64,000 nt of DNA from Metabacillus litoralis (GTDB lineage: Bacteria; Bacillota; Bacilli; Bacillales; Bacillaceae). The notes beneath the pieces are model-generated. The model was not told where the DNA came from. It saw nothing but the letters and a program-made list of their open reading frames with translations, and made no database searches. The position numbers and the translations under genes were made by a program. Every line of letters begins with the position of its first letter. Position 1 is the stretch's first letter. Below are positions 50,641 through 59,585 of this stretch, piece by piece. The stretch is from assembly GCF_003667825.1 (NCBI RefSeq), contig NZ_CP033043.1, positions 807,001 through 871,000 of the forward strand, given 5' to 3'.

Positions 50641-51984
50641 ATGGCATTTGAAGGATTAGCCGACCGACTGCAGAATACGATGGCCAAAATTCGCGGCAAA
50701 GGAAAGGTATCTGAAGCGGATGTAAAAGAAATGATGCGTGAAGTACGCCTTGCTCTTTTAGAAGCGGATGTTAACTTCAAAGTCGTGAAGGACTTTATTA
50801 AGCGCGTAAGTGAGCGCGCTGTTGGTCAAGAAGTTATGAAAAGCTTAACTCCAGGCCAACAGGTCATTAAAGTAGTTAAAGACGAGCTGACTGAGCTGAT
50901 GGGTGGAGAGCAGAGTAAAATAGCTGTGTCTAACCGCCCGCCAACGGTAATTATGATGGTTGGTTTACAGGGTGCTGGTAAAACAACAACTACCGGTAAA
51001 CTGGCAAATTTATTAAGAAAAAAACATAACCGTAAGCCGTTACTTGTTGCTGCTGATATTTACCGTCCTGCGGCGATCAAGCAGCTAGAGACGTTAGGTA
51101 AACAATTGGATATGCCTGTTTTCTCATTAGGCGATCAAGTTAGCCCAGTTGAAATTGCGACTAAGGCTTTAGCCCACGCAAAAGAAGAACATCATGATTA
51201 CGTTATTATTGATACTGCAGGTCGTCTTCATATTGATGAAAATCTAATGGAAGAGCTTGAGCAGGTAAAAGAAATTGCGAAACCAGATGAAATTTTTCTT
51301 GTTGTTGATGCGATGACGGGTCAAGATGCGGTGAATGTTGCTAAAAGCTTTAATGAGCAGCTTGGGTTAACAGGTGTTGTTTTAACGAAACTTGATGGTG
51401 ATACTCGTGGTGGAGCGGCACTTTCTATTCGTTCCGTTACTAATACACCTATTAAGTTTGTTGGTTTAGGTGAAAAGCTTGATGCTCTTGAGGCGTTTCA
51501 TCCAGAACGGATGGCTTCAAGAATTTTAGGTATGGGTGATGTTTTAACACTTATTGAAAAGGCTCAAACAAATGTAGATGCTGAAAAAGCAAAAGAGTTA
51601 GAACAAAAAATGCGTACAGCATCCTTCACATTTGATGATTTCCTTGAACAGCTTGGTCAGGTGCGCAATATGGGACCCTTAGAGGATCTAATTGGCATGT
51701 TGCCAGGAGCTAACAAGGTGAAGGGCCTGAAAAACCTTCAAGTTGACGAAAAGCAGATCAGTCATGTAGAAGCAATTATTAAGTCAATGACAAAAGCTGA
51801 AAAGATCAACCCTGAAATTATGAATGCTTCTCGAAAAAAGAGAATTGCAGTTGGTAGTGGTACATCTGTACAAGAGGTGAATCGACTATTAAAGCAATTT
51901 GAAGATATGAAAAAAATGATGAAGCAAATGACGAATATGTCTAAAGGAAAGAAAAAAGGCGGAATGAAGTTTCCGTTTATGTAA
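50641..51984 (+). CDS. ffh: Signal recognition particle GTPase Ffh
   Basis: Ffh is the protein subunit of SRP; it binds 6S/4.5S-like scRNA and signal peptides. The 447-residue protein has an N domain, the G domain with GLQGAGKTTTTGKLA, DTAGRLHID and TKLDGDTRGGAA, then the M domain, whose C-terminus is methionine- and lysine-rich (MKKMMKQMTNMSKGKKKGGMK). GGAGG precedes the ATG. The SRP RNA gene itself is not in the window. Confidence 0.97.
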   Translation: MAFEGLADRLQNTMAKIRGKGKVSEADVKEMMREVRLALLEADVNFKVVKDFIKRVSERAVGQEVMKSLTPGQQVIKVVKDELTELMGGEQSKIAVSNRPPTVIMMVGLQGAGKTTTTGKLANLLRKKHNRKPLLVAADIYRPAAIKQLETLGKQLDMPVFSLGDQVSPVEIATKALAHAKEEHHDYVIIDTAGRLHIDENLMEELEQVKEIAKPDEIFLVVDAMTGQDAVNVAKSFNEQLGLTGVVLTKLDGDTRGGAALSIRSVTNTPIKFVGLGEKLDALEAFHPERMASRILGMGDVLTLIEKAQTNVDAEKAKELEQKMRTASFTFDDFLEQLGQVRNMGPLEDLIGMLPGANKVKGLKNLQVDEKQISHVEAIIKSMTKAEKINPEIMNASRKKRIAVGSGTSVQEVNRLLKQFEDMKKMMKQMTNMSKGKKKGGMKFPFM

Positions 51985-52074
51985 TTGTATGATTTTTTAA
52001 GTCTCGTTTTTTAGAAAATATCATAGCTAGAAACTAGTTTTTTAAGGAATTTTTCTTCTGACAAGAAAAAAACC

Positions 52075-52103
52075 TTTACATCATATCACTTATTTGATAA
52101 TAT
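52075..52103 (+). promoter_or_regulatory. Candidate promoter for rpsP
   Basis: TTTACA (52075-52080) and TAATAT (52098-52103) are 17 bases apart, about 38 bases ahead of the S16 start. The preceding ffh-rpsP gap has only a short CTAG/CTAG hairpin followed by Ts (52028-52044), too weak to call a terminator. Confidence 0.6.
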
Positions 52104-52141
52104 ACTATCTTGTTGAAACATTTTCGGAGGTGCTTTATAAA

Positions 52142-52414
52142 ATGGCAGTTAAAATTCGTTTAAAACGTATGGGAGCAAAAAAGTCTCCTTTTTATCGTAT
52201 TGTAGTAGCAGATTCTCGTTCACCACGTGATGGACGTTTCATTGAAGTTGTTGGGACATACAATCCAGTTGCTCAACCAGCAGAAGTGAAAATCAATGAA
52301 GAGTTAGCATTAAAATGGATGTCAAATGGTGCTAAACCTTCTGACACAGTTCGCAACTTGTTCTCTAAAGAAGGCATTATGGAAAAATTCCATAACGCAA
52401 AAAATAGCAAGTAA
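52142..52414 (+). CDS. rpsP: 30S ribosomal protein S16
   Basis: The 90-residue protein begins [32 protein letters not shown], the highly conserved S16 N-terminus, and includes the [10 protein letters not shown] motif. CGGAGGTG precedes the ATG at 52142; an open frame to 52094 runs through the promoter and is not coding. It leads the rpsP-khpA-ylqD-rimM-trmD group. Confidence 0.97.
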   Translation: MAVKIRLKRMGAKKSPFYRIVVADSRSPRDGRFIEVVGTYNPVAQPAEVKINEELALKWMSNGAKPSDTVRNLFSKEGIMEKFHNAKNSK

Positions 52415-52656
52415 TGACTGTTAAGATGAAAGAGTTAATCGAAGCAATTGTTAAACCACTTGTTGATTCTCCAGACTCTGTCGAGATAACGGAATTTGAA
52501 CAGGAGCATCAAATAACTTATCGCCTTTCTGTTCATAAAGAAGATATCGGCAAAATCATTGGAAAACAAGGACGTATAGCAAAAGCGATTCGAACTGTTG
52601 TGTATGCAGCGGGATCTAATTCATCTAAAAGAATTCAACTAGAAATTAACGACTAA
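52414..52656 (+). CDS. khpA: KH-domain RNA-binding protein KhpA
   Basis: KhpA (YlqC) is a small KH-domain protein that acts with KhpB/Jag in RNA-based control of cell size and division in Gram-positive bacteria. The 80-residue protein carries the GxxG loop in IGKQGRIAKAIRTVVYAAG. Its ATG overlaps the rpsP stop by one base (TAATG); a second ATG four codons later is possible. It is followed by a strong terminator. Confidence 0.93.
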   Translation: MTVKMKELIEAIVKPLVDSPDSVEITEFEQEHQITYRLSVHKEDIGKIIGKQGRIAKAIRTVVYAAGSNSSKRIQLEIND

Positions 52657-52688
52657 AAAAGGGTGAGGAGGTTCCTCCCCTTTTTTTG
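52656..52688 (+). terminator. Rho-independent terminator after khpA
   Basis: AAAAGGGTGAGGA and TCCTCCCCTTTT form a G/C-rich stem around GGT with a T-run of seven. It begins at the khpA stop codon. Confidence 0.9.
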
Positions 52689-52784
52689 TACGTTTAAAAA
52701 ATAGTAATGAAACAAATTAATTAGAAGATGAATTTTCGTCGTGATTTTTTCAAAGTATTAAGCTTGTAAAGGGGAGGAACAATA

Positions 52785-53165
52785 ATGAAGATACTCCACC
52801 AGGTTACAGTGAAGCAAATGATAACCGAAACAAGTAAAGAATTATTAATAAAACAATTTACACAGCGTAAAAAAAACCTACAACAGGAAATGGACCAATT
52901 ATATTTTGAATATAAAAAACTAGAGAAAACGAGTAAACAGCTTGCCGGACCGTTTTTAAAAGAAATTGATAAAAGACGAGAAAAGATAAAGCTAGTAGAT
53001 TTTCAACTAGAACAAGTACATACATTACCAATTGGAAGTGAAATTAAAGATAAAGAAGTAGAAGCAATTGTCGAAGTAAATGTGGGTGACAATTGGGAAG
53101 AATTAATGAAAGAAAAAACGATTGTAATTAAAGATGGAATGATCGATCAAATACGCCTGAGGTGA
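52785..53165 (+). CDS. ylqD: YlqD family protein of unknown function
   Basis: The 126-residue protein is highly charged. A predicted coiled-coil helix (about residues 20-75: [25 protein letters not shown] ... [17 protein letters not shown], given in parts) is followed by a small beta-rich C-terminus with [21 protein letters not shown]. It has the size and locus of B. subtilis YlqD, whose function is not known. GGGGAGG precedes the ATG, and its stop lies just before rimM. Confidence 0.85.
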   Translation: MKILHQVTVKQMITETSKELLIKQFTQRKKNLQQEMDQLYFEYKKLEKTSKQLAGPFLKEIDKRREKIKLVDFQLEQVHTLPIGSEIKDKEVEAIVEVNVGDNWEELMKEKTIVIKDGMIDQIRLR

Positions 53166-53170
53166 TTAAA

Positions 53171-53692
53171 ATGGCAGAAAAATGGTTTAACGTAGGGAAA
53201 ATTGTAAATACACACGGAATCAGAGGAGAAGTACGTGTTATATCAAAAACAGACTTTGCTGAAGAAAGATATGAGCCGGGTAACACTCTTTATATATTTA
53301 AAGAAGGCTCTGATGAACCAATTGAAGTAGTTGTTGATAGTCATCGTGTTCACAAGAATTTTGACCTATTAACGTTTGAAGGAATGTCTTCAATCCAGGA
53401 TGTTGAACAATTCAAAGGCTCACTTCTTAAAGTGACAGAATCACAACTTTCTGAATTGGAGGAGGGGGAGTTTTATTTCCACGAGATAATCGGTTGTAAA
53501 ATGTTTACCGATGAGGGTGAGGAAATCGGAACAATTAGAGAGATACTAGCAACTGGTGCAAATGATGTATGGGTTGTACAAAGAAAAGTAGGAAAAGACC
53601 TTCTTGTCCCTTATATTGAAGACATTGTTAGAGATATTGATATCGAAGAGAAAAAAATTGTTATTACACCTATGGAAGGGTTACTAGACTAA
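53171..53692 (+). CDS. rimM: 16S rRNA processing protein RimM
   Basis: RimM helps mature the 30S head by binding S19 and 16S rRNA. The 173-residue protein has the N-terminal RimM barrel ([19 protein letters not shown]) and a C-terminal PRC barrel ([34 protein letters not shown]). The ATG at 53171 follows AGGTGA; a GTG at 53162 overlapping the ylqD end would include that site. It overlaps trmD by one base. Confidence 0.95.
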   Translation: MAEKWFNVGKIVNTHGIRGEVRVISKTDFAEERYEPGNTLYIFKEGSDEPIEVVVDSHRVHKNFDLLTFEGMSSIQDVEQFKGSLLKVTESQLSELEEGEFYFHEIIGCKMFTDEGEEIGTIREILATGANDVWVVQRKVGKDLLVPYIEDIVRDIDIEEKKIVITPMEGLLD

Positions 53693-54426
53693 TGAAGATC
53701 GATTTTTTAACACTTTTCCCAGAAATGTTTCATGGAGTCTTGAATGAATCTATTCTAAAGAAAGCGCAGGAAAAGGAAGCTGTTCAGTTTAACGTAATTA
53801 ACTTCAGACAATATTCCTCAAACAAGCATCAAAATGTTGATGACTATCCTTATGGTGGAGGCGCTGGAATGGTTTTAACTCCACAACCCATTTTTGATGC
53901 GGTCGAAGATATTCGTAGTAAAGGCAATACAGAACCGAAAGTGATCTTGGTTTGTCCGCAGGGAGAACGTTTTACTCAATCAAAAGCAGAACAATTAGCT
54001 CGGGAGGAGCATCTTCTTTTTATCTGCGGTCATTATGAGGGGTATGATGAACGGATTAGGGAACATCTTGTAACAGAAGAAATTTCGATTGGAGATTTTG
54101 TTTTAACTGGTGGAGAACTTGCTTCTATGGTGATCACAGACAGTGTCGTAAGGCTTTTACCAGGAGTCCTGGGTAATGAAGATTCCCCTGTTCTAGATTC
54201 GTATAGCTCTGGCTTACTAGAACACCCGCATTACACCCGTCCAGCGGATTTTAGAGGGTTAACAGTACCTGAAGTTCTTTTATCGGGGAACCATAAATTA
54301 ATTGCGGAATGGCGTGAAGAACAATCACTTAGGAGAACCTTTGAACGTCGGCCGGACCTACTAACAACATACGCTTTAACTGACAAGCAAAAAGCCTTGA
54401 TAAAAAAGTGGGAAAATGAGAACTAG
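53692..54426 (+). CDS. trmD: tRNA (guanine-N1)-methyltransferase
   Basis: TrmD makes m1G37 in tRNAs, preventing frameshifts. The 244-residue SPOUT enzyme begins [13 protein letters not shown] and has the knot motifs [22 protein letters not shown] and [13 protein letters not shown]. Its ATG overlaps the rimM TAA (TAATG), so the two are coupled. A separate promoter and leader for rplS follow. Confidence 0.96.
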   Translation: MKIDFLTLFPEMFHGVLNESILKKAQEKEAVQFNVINFRQYSSNKHQNVDDYPYGGGAGMVLTPQPIFDAVEDIRSKGNTEPKVILVCPQGERFTQSKAEQLAREEHLLFICGHYEGYDERIREHLVTEEISIGDFVLTGGELASMVITDSVVRLLPGVLGNEDSPVLDSYSSGLLEHPHYTRPADFRGLTVPEVLLSGNHKLIAEWREEQSLRRTFERRPDLLTTYALTDKQKALIKKWENEN

Positions 54427-54429
54427 CTA

Positions 54430-54458
54430 TTGCAGCCTAACTTTCTATATGGTATGAT
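54430..54458 (+). promoter_or_regulatory. Candidate rplS promoter
   Basis: TTGCAG (54430-54435) and TATGAT (54453-54458) are exactly 17 bases apart, giving a start near 54465 and a leader of about 118 bases before rplS. Confidence 0.65.
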
Positions 54459-54462
54459 AAAT

Positions 54463-54927
<465 letters not shown>

Positions 54928-54931
54928 GATT

Positions 54932-54950
54932 GCTTAGTAGTCTACTAAGC
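54932..54950 (+). other. Short hairpin after rplS
   Basis: GCTTAGTAG (54932-54940) and CTACTAAGC (54942-54950) form a tight stem immediately after the L19 stop, with no T-run. It may act as an mRNA 3' feature ahead of the main terminator. Confidence 0.4.
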
Positions 54951-54988
54951 CTCAAATATATGGGTCAGGTACACTGTCCGTATAGTTG

Positions 54989-55023
54989 AAAAGGAGCTTG
55001 TTACCTAACAAGCTCCTTTTTCA
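54989..55023 (+). terminator. Rho-independent terminator of rplS
   Basis: AAAAGGAGCTTGTT (54989-55002) pairs perfectly with AACAAGCTCCTTTT (55007-55020) around ACCT, followed by TTC. Confidence 0.9.
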
Positions 55024-55122
55024 ATAAAAAGGCTGTTTCATCACATGAATAGTAAACTCACCATACAAGTATAGTAATAAACAAATGATGGACATAATGA
55101 TTGCTAGAAGCAGGTGGATTGA

Positions 55123-55674
55123 ATGACCAAAAAGAAGAATGAACTTTTTGAATGGATAAAAGCATTGGCTATTGCCGTTCTTTTAGCAGCTATTATTAGG
55201 TATTTCCTGTTTGCTCCTATTGTAGTTGATGGGTTCTCAATGATGCCAACTTTACATACACAAGATCGAATGATAGTTAATAAATTATCGTACAAAATTG
55301 GAGAACCTGAACGTTTTGATATTGTGGTCTTTCATGCAACTTTAGAAAAAGACTATATAAAACGTGTAATAGGTTTACCGGGTGATAAAGTAGAATATAG
55401 AGACGATACATTATACATTAACGGAGAAGCGTATGATGAACCCTATCTGAATGAATATAAAGAGGATTTGATTGACGGCCCGCTAACAGAACCTTTTGAC
55501 CTCGATAGCATTATTGGGCAAGACACTGTACCAGAAGGTCATTTATTTGTTATGGGGGATAACAGAAGGCAAAGCAAGGATAGCAGACATATAGGGACAA
55601 TTCCGATAGAAGAGGTCATGGGTAAGGCTAGCTTAGTTTATTGGCCAGTATCAGATATACGGTTTGCTGAGTAA
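55123..55674 (+). CDS. lepB: Type I signal peptidase
   Basis: Signal peptidase I removes signal peptides from exported proteins outside the membrane. The 183-residue protein has a single N-terminal anchor (residues 12-31) and the Gram-positive SipS layout. The nucleophile is S39 in VDGFSMMPTL, the general base is K80 in DYIKRVIGLPGD, and MGDNRRQSKDSRHIG follows. AGGTGG precedes the ATG. In B. subtilis I recall no sip gene at this place between rplS and rbgA, but other bacilli do have one here. The symbol lepB is used loosely; sip would also fit. Confidence 0.93.
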   Translation: MTKKKNELFEWIKALAIAVLLAAIIRYFLFAPIVVDGFSMMPTLHTQDRMIVNKLSYKIGEPERFDIVVFHATLEKDYIKRVIGLPGDKVEYRDDTLYINGEAYDEPYLNEYKEDLIDGPLTEPFDLDSIIGQDTVPEGHLFVMGDNRRQSKDSRHIGTIPIEEVMGKASLVYWPVSDIRFAE

Positions 55675-55692
55675 TTTAAAGAAGGTGTTATG

Positions 55693-56553
55693 ATGACGAT
55701 ACAATGGTTTCCAGGACATATGGCAAAAGCGAGAAGACAAGTTACTGAAAAGATAAAACTTATTGACATTGTTTTTGAACTTGTAGATGCGAGAATTCCT
55801 ATGTCTTCTAGAAATCCGATGATAGATGAAATTGTTTCATCCAAACCAAGAATAGTACTCTTGAACAAAGCTGATAAAGCTGATGATTCAATTACTAAGC
55901 AATGGATTGAATATTTTAAAGAACAAGATATACCCGCCATTGCTATAGACGCTCAATCTGGAACAGGATTAAAACAAATCACTGCATTGTCAAAAGTTCT
56001 TCTTAAAGAGAAATTTGATAAAATGGCTGCGAAGGGAATTAAGCCTCGTGCCATACGTGCATTGATTATTGGTATCCCGAATGTTGGGAAATCAACTCTT
56101 ATTAATAGACTCGCTAAAAGAAATATTACAAAAACAGGAGATCGCCCGGGAGTAACGACGGCACAACAATGGGTAAAGGTTGGAAATGAGCTAGAGCTTT
56201 TAGACACACCTGGTATCCTTTGGCCGAAGTTTGAAGATCAATTAGTCGGTCAAAAACTTGCAACAACAGGAGCAATCAAGGATGCTATTTTGAATCTGCA
56301 AGAAGTTACTGTTTTTGCATTAAACTTTTTGAAAGAACATTATCCTAAAAGATTGTTAGAGCGTTATAATCTTAATGAAATTCCTGAAGAGGTAGTCCCG
56401 CTATTTGATGAGATCGGGAAGAAACGGGGCTGTATGGTATCCGGGGGTTATATTGATTACGATAAAACATCTGAATTAATTTTAAGGGAAATTAGAACAG
56501 ATAAATTAGGGAAATTATCTTTTGAAACTCCAGCCGATTTCCAAGATAAATAA
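55693..56553 (+). CDS. rbgA: Ribosome biogenesis GTPase RbgA
   Basis: RbgA (YlqF) is needed for late assembly of the 50S subunit. The 286-residue protein is circularly permuted: G4 (LLNKADKAD) near residue 55 precedes G1 ([14 protein letters not shown]), followed by GVTT and G3 ([12 protein letters not shown]). A helical ANTAR-like C-terminal region follows. GAAGGTG lies five bases before the second ATG at 55693, which begins [16 protein letters not shown] as in the family; the ATG at 55690 is the alternative. Confidence 0.95.
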   Translation: MTIQWFPGHMAKARRQVTEKIKLIDIVFELVDARIPMSSRNPMIDEIVSSKPRIVLLNKADKADDSITKQWIEYFKEQDIPAIAIDAQSGTGLKQITALSKVLLKEKFDKMAAKGIKPRAIRALIIGIPNVGKSTLINRLAKRNITKTGDRPGVTTAQQWVKVGNELELLDTPGILWPKFEDQLVGQKLATTGAIKDAILNLQEVTVFALNFLKEHYPKRLLERYNLNEIPEEVVPLFDEIGKKRGCMVSGGYIDYDKTSELILREIRTDKLGKLSFETPADFQDK

Positions 56554-56567
56554 AACATTTTTAATCT

Positions 56568-56600
56568 GACCCGCATTTAATTATGACGGGTCTTTATTTA
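56568..56600 (+). terminator. Weak terminator after rbgA
   Basis: GACCCG (56568-56573) and CGGGTC (56587-56592) form a short stem with a 13-base loop, followed by TTTATTTATTT. Confidence 0.6.
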
Positions 56601-56686
56601 TTTGAATTTTGGCCGATATAATGATAAAGATAATTTTAGATATTTGACATACATAAGACAAAACATGTGCATGAGGAGAACTAAAA

Positions 56687-57469
56687 ATGCCATTAACAAC
56701 AAAAGAAGTTCAAAAAAAATTAGTGGAAATTACGGATATGCAAGATCCGTTTCTTAAAGAGTGTCAAGCTGATACAAGAAAAGGAGTACAGCAGCTCGTG
56801 GAAAAATGGTTTAAAAACTATGAACACGAGAAGATGTTACAGCAGCAATATTATGAAATGCTTCGTTACGAAAGAGCAGCAAAACAGGACGGTTTTGAGT
56901 TTATTGCTGGCATCGATGAAGTTGGCAGAGGACCTCTAGCAGGACCTGTAGTTGCTGCAGCTGTCATTTTAAAAGAAGATTGCTATATACCTGGCTTAAC
57001 GGACTCTAAAAAGCTTTCTGAATCTATGAGAAATCACTACTATGAGGTAATAAGGGAAAATGCTGAAGCTATAGGTATTGGTGTTATCTCACCAGATATA
57101 ATCGATAAAGTAAATATATATGAAGCTACAAAATTAGCGATGAAAAAAGCAATTGAGGAATTAGCCATTCAGCCAACTTATTTACTACTTGATGCGATGA
57201 AGTTAGATCTGCCAATTCAGCAGGAGTCTATCATAAAAGGAGATTCAAAAAGTGTCTCTATTGCAGCAAGTTCAGTAATTGCCAAGGTAACACGAGATAA
57301 AATGATGGTCGATCTTTCGAGTAAATATCCACAGTATGGATTTGAGAAACATATGGGATACGGGACAAAATTCCATCTAGATGCGTTAAAAGAGTTTGGG
57401 GTAACAGAACATCACCGTAGGAGTTTTGCACCTGTGAAGGAGTTGTGCAGCGCCTATAAGGCTAATTAA
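56687..57469 (+). CDS. rnhB: Ribonuclease HII
   Basis: RNase HII cuts RNA in RNA-DNA hybrids and removes misincorporated ribonucleotides. The 260-residue protein has an extra N-terminal helical region common in Bacillus, then the catalytic signature IAGIDEVGRGPLAGPVVAAAV, TDSKKLSE and YLLLDAMK, with KGDSKSVSIAASSVIAKV later. ATGAGGAG precedes the ATG. Confidence 0.95.
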   Translation: MPLTTKEVQKKLVEITDMQDPFLKECQADTRKGVQQLVEKWFKNYEHEKMLQQQYYEMLRYERAAKQDGFEFIAGIDEVGRGPLAGPVVAAAVILKEDCYIPGLTDSKKLSESMRNHYYEVIRENAEAIGIGVISPDIIDKVNIYEATKLAMKKAIEELAIQPTYLLLDAMKLDLPIQQESIIKGDSKSVSIAASSVIAKVTRDKMMVDLSSKYPQYGFEKHMGYGTKFHLDALKEFGVTEHHRRSFAPVKELCSAYKAN

Positions 57470-57520
57470 AGTAGGGTGAGGTAGTGAAAAGAGACATTTT
57501 GAGAAGGGGGGAAAAGGCTA

Positions 57521-59056
57521 ATGGTTTATCCACTTGCAATAAAAAATCTTATTCAGACTACTGTAGAACAAATGACCAAGCCCCAAAACCAATTAACATT
57601 AAAAGAAAATCAAGTCGTAGTTGGGCATGTGCTAAAGCTCTTTCCTGACCAAAAAGCTCTTATTCAAGTTGGACAATCTAAGCTCGTTGCACAGCTTGAA
57701 GCACCAATTAATGCCTTACAAAATTACTGGTTCCGTGTGAAAGGGTCTAATCAACAAGGTATTGAACTAAAGATTATTAAATCAGTGGAAACTGATAAAC
57801 TATCAAAACAGGACGCTTCTGCTAAGGACTTTCTTTCATTATTTCAGCAGAAACCAACAAAGGATAATATACTACTTTCAAATGCTTTGTTAAAGGAGAA
57901 TATACCAGTTACAAAGGAACAACTAGTATCAGCAACTGAGATAGTAAAAAACACACCGAAAAGTTTGATTCCTCAAACAATTGAAGCTATTACGTTTGCC
58001 CTCAAACAACAATATCAACTTTCGGAAAATGTTGTAAGTTCTCTAGTTCAAGCCAATTCTAAAATCCCTTTAGCTAAGCAGATAGATACACTTTTTCAGT
58101 CACTTCAACAAGTGGATCTGCCTAAAGACCAAATCAACCAATTGCGTTCCGTTTTGGCTAATGTTATACAGAAACCTGTTGAACAGGTGGTGGAAAAACT
58201 TTTCCAACCGGAGTTTATTAAGACTCTTCCAAATGGTGAACAAAAGGTCCTGAAGGGAATAAATCAAAATGATGCTCAACAAATGAGCGGATTAAAACAA
58301 GTAATAAAAGAAGTGTTTCAACACTCTAGTACTCCTTTACAGTCTATTCAACCAAAAGATCATGCTGTAATAACTCAGTTCAGTCAAAGTGAAATAGATA
58401 TTATACAAAAAATAGTTAACAAGGTCCCGGTTTTTTCATCTAAAGAAGATGTTCTTTCTCTTTTCTTTCATCATAGAAATGAACAATTTGAATGGCAAAA
58501 GCTTAATATGAATTTGGAATCTGGAAACGCGAGAGAACTCCAGATACTTAAAGAAACATTACTAGCTGCTAGCAAGGAGCTAGAAGGGTCTGTAATAAAG
58601 GAACAAGTGGATCAGCTTACAAACCGTTTAAACGGACAAACTCTGCTTCAGCAGGACACTGGGCCAACGACGCAGTTTATTACACAAGTCCCACTGTTCG
58701 CTTTGAATCAATCAGATTTAACAATTCAATGGAATGGGAAAAAACGATCAGATGGAACAATTGACCCATCTTTTTGTCGAATTCTTTTTTACCTACAGCT
58801 TCCTAATCTTTCAGAAACAATGATTGATGTGCAAATTCAAAATAGAGTAATGACGATAACGCTCATTAATAATAATGAGTCTTTAAAAGAGCTTGTTTCT
58901 TCTAATAGTGAGGAACTAAAAAAGGGCCTTCAGACTATGAATTATCAGGTGACTTCAGTTCAAGTAAAGCCATTTGAAGTAGAAAAGAAAGTAATTTCTA
59001 ATTCAAATTTTTCTGGAGCTACCACTTCTTATTCAGGAGTTGACTTTAAAGTATGA
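57521..59056 (+). CDS. ylqG: YlqG family protein with a FliK-like C-terminal region
   Basis: This 511-residue soluble protein has no signal peptide or membrane segment. The first 60 residues contain a small beta-rich region (VVVGHVLKLFPDQKALIQVGQSKLVAQ, in pieces), a long Q-, K- and N-rich helical middle follows, and the last 100 or so residues (QLPNLSETMIDVQIQNRVMTITL ... LKKGLQTMNYQVTSVQV) resemble the hook-length control (Flg_hook) domain of FliK. B. subtilis YlqG, at the same locus, is of unknown function. It overlaps ylqH by four bases. The FliK likeness is my reading, not a search result. Confidence 0.8.
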   Translation: MVYPLAIKNLIQTTVEQMTKPQNQLTLKENQVVVGHVLKLFPDQKALIQVGQSKLVAQLEAPINALQNYWFRVKGSNQQGIELKIIKSVETDKLSKQDASAKDFLSLFQQKPTKDNILLSNALLKENIPVTKEQLVSATEIVKNTPKSLIPQTIEAITFALKQQYQLSENVVSSLVQANSKIPLAKQIDTLFQSLQQVDLPKDQINQLRSVLANVIQKPVEQVVEKLFQPEFIKTLPNGEQKVLKGINQNDAQQMSGLKQVIKEVFQHSSTPLQSIQPKDHAVITQFSQSEIDIIQKIVNKVPVFSSKEDVLSLFFHHRNEQFEWQKLNMNLESGNARELQILKETLLAASKELEGSVIKEQVDQLTNRLNGQTLLQQDTGPTTQFITQVPLFALNQSDLTIQWNGKKRSDGTIDPSFCRILFYLQLPNLSETMIDVQIQNRVMTITLINNNESLKELVSSNSEELKKGLQTMNYQVTSVQVKPFEVEKKVISNSNFSGATTSYSGVDFKV

Positions 59057-59328
59057 TCAAAAAGGAAGAACCAACGAAAGCAATTGCCTTAAAATATGAT
59101 CATAATAAAGAAAATGCACCCAAGGTCATAGCGAAAGGAAAAGGCCTGATTGCTAAAGAAATTCTAGAAACAGCAAAGGAACATCATGTACACGTACATG
59201 AGGACCCGGCACTTGTTGAACTTCTAACAAAATTGGAAATTCATCAACAAATACCTGAAGAACTTTATGAAGCTGTTGCAGAAATTTTCGCTTTTGTTTA
59301 TACAATAGACAAAAAGCTATCAACATAA
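59053..59328 (+). CDS. ylqH: FlhB C-terminal-domain-like protein YlqH
   Basis: The 91-residue protein corresponds to the cytoplasmic tail of the flagellar export switch FlhB: IALKYDHNKENAPKVIAKGKG, ETAKEHHVHVHEDPAL and IPEELYEAVAEIFAFVY follow FlhB in order. No membrane domain is present. Where FlhB has NPTH, this protein has EPTK, so the asparagine needed for self-cleavage is replaced. The ATG overlaps the ylqG TGA (ATGA). The role is unknown; it may be a free-standing regulator or a relic of export machinery. Confidence 0.88.
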   Translation: MIKKEEPTKAIALKYDHNKENAPKVIAKGKGLIAKEILETAKEHHVHVHEDPALVELLTKLEIHQQIPEELYEAVAEIFAFVYTIDKKLST

Positions 59329-59506
59329 AGTTAAAATTATATAGTGACTAACCTTAAGAGTTTAGGCTGGTTAATATTTAATATATAGACTACCTACATT
59401 TCTTAGGGTTTTTAATGTTCATAAAGTATTTATTTTACATAAAATTTTTAAAAATTTTATTGTGAAAAAATAAAAATTGACTTGAATTTTACTATTTTAT
59501 GTGTAA

Positions 59507-59536
59507 TTGTAGACAAGGTTCGAACTATTATATAAA
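59507..59536 (+). promoter_or_regulatory. Candidate sucCD promoter
   Basis: TTGTAG (59507-59512) precedes TATATA (59529-59534, 16-base gap) or TATAAA (59531-59536, 18-base gap). The rest of 59329-59585 is very AT-rich with no other clear signal and no convincing terminator for ylqH. Confidence 0.45.
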
Positions 59537-59551
59537 ATGAAAGCGCAGTCT
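59537..59551 (+). promoter_or_regulatory. Putative cre site for CcpA at sucC
   Basis: ATGAAAGCGCAGTCT fits the degenerate cre consensus WTGNAANCGNWNNCW at every position and starts right after the -10. In B. subtilis sucCD is, as I recall, subject to carbon catabolite control, so repression by CcpA here is plausible. Confidence 0.55.
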
Positions 59552-59585
59552 AATTTATATTGCAAATTGGTTAGGAGGATGGCTA

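Noticed and set aside
56643..56676. TTGACA upstream of rnhB
   Set aside because: No acceptable -10 lies 16-18 bases downstream.
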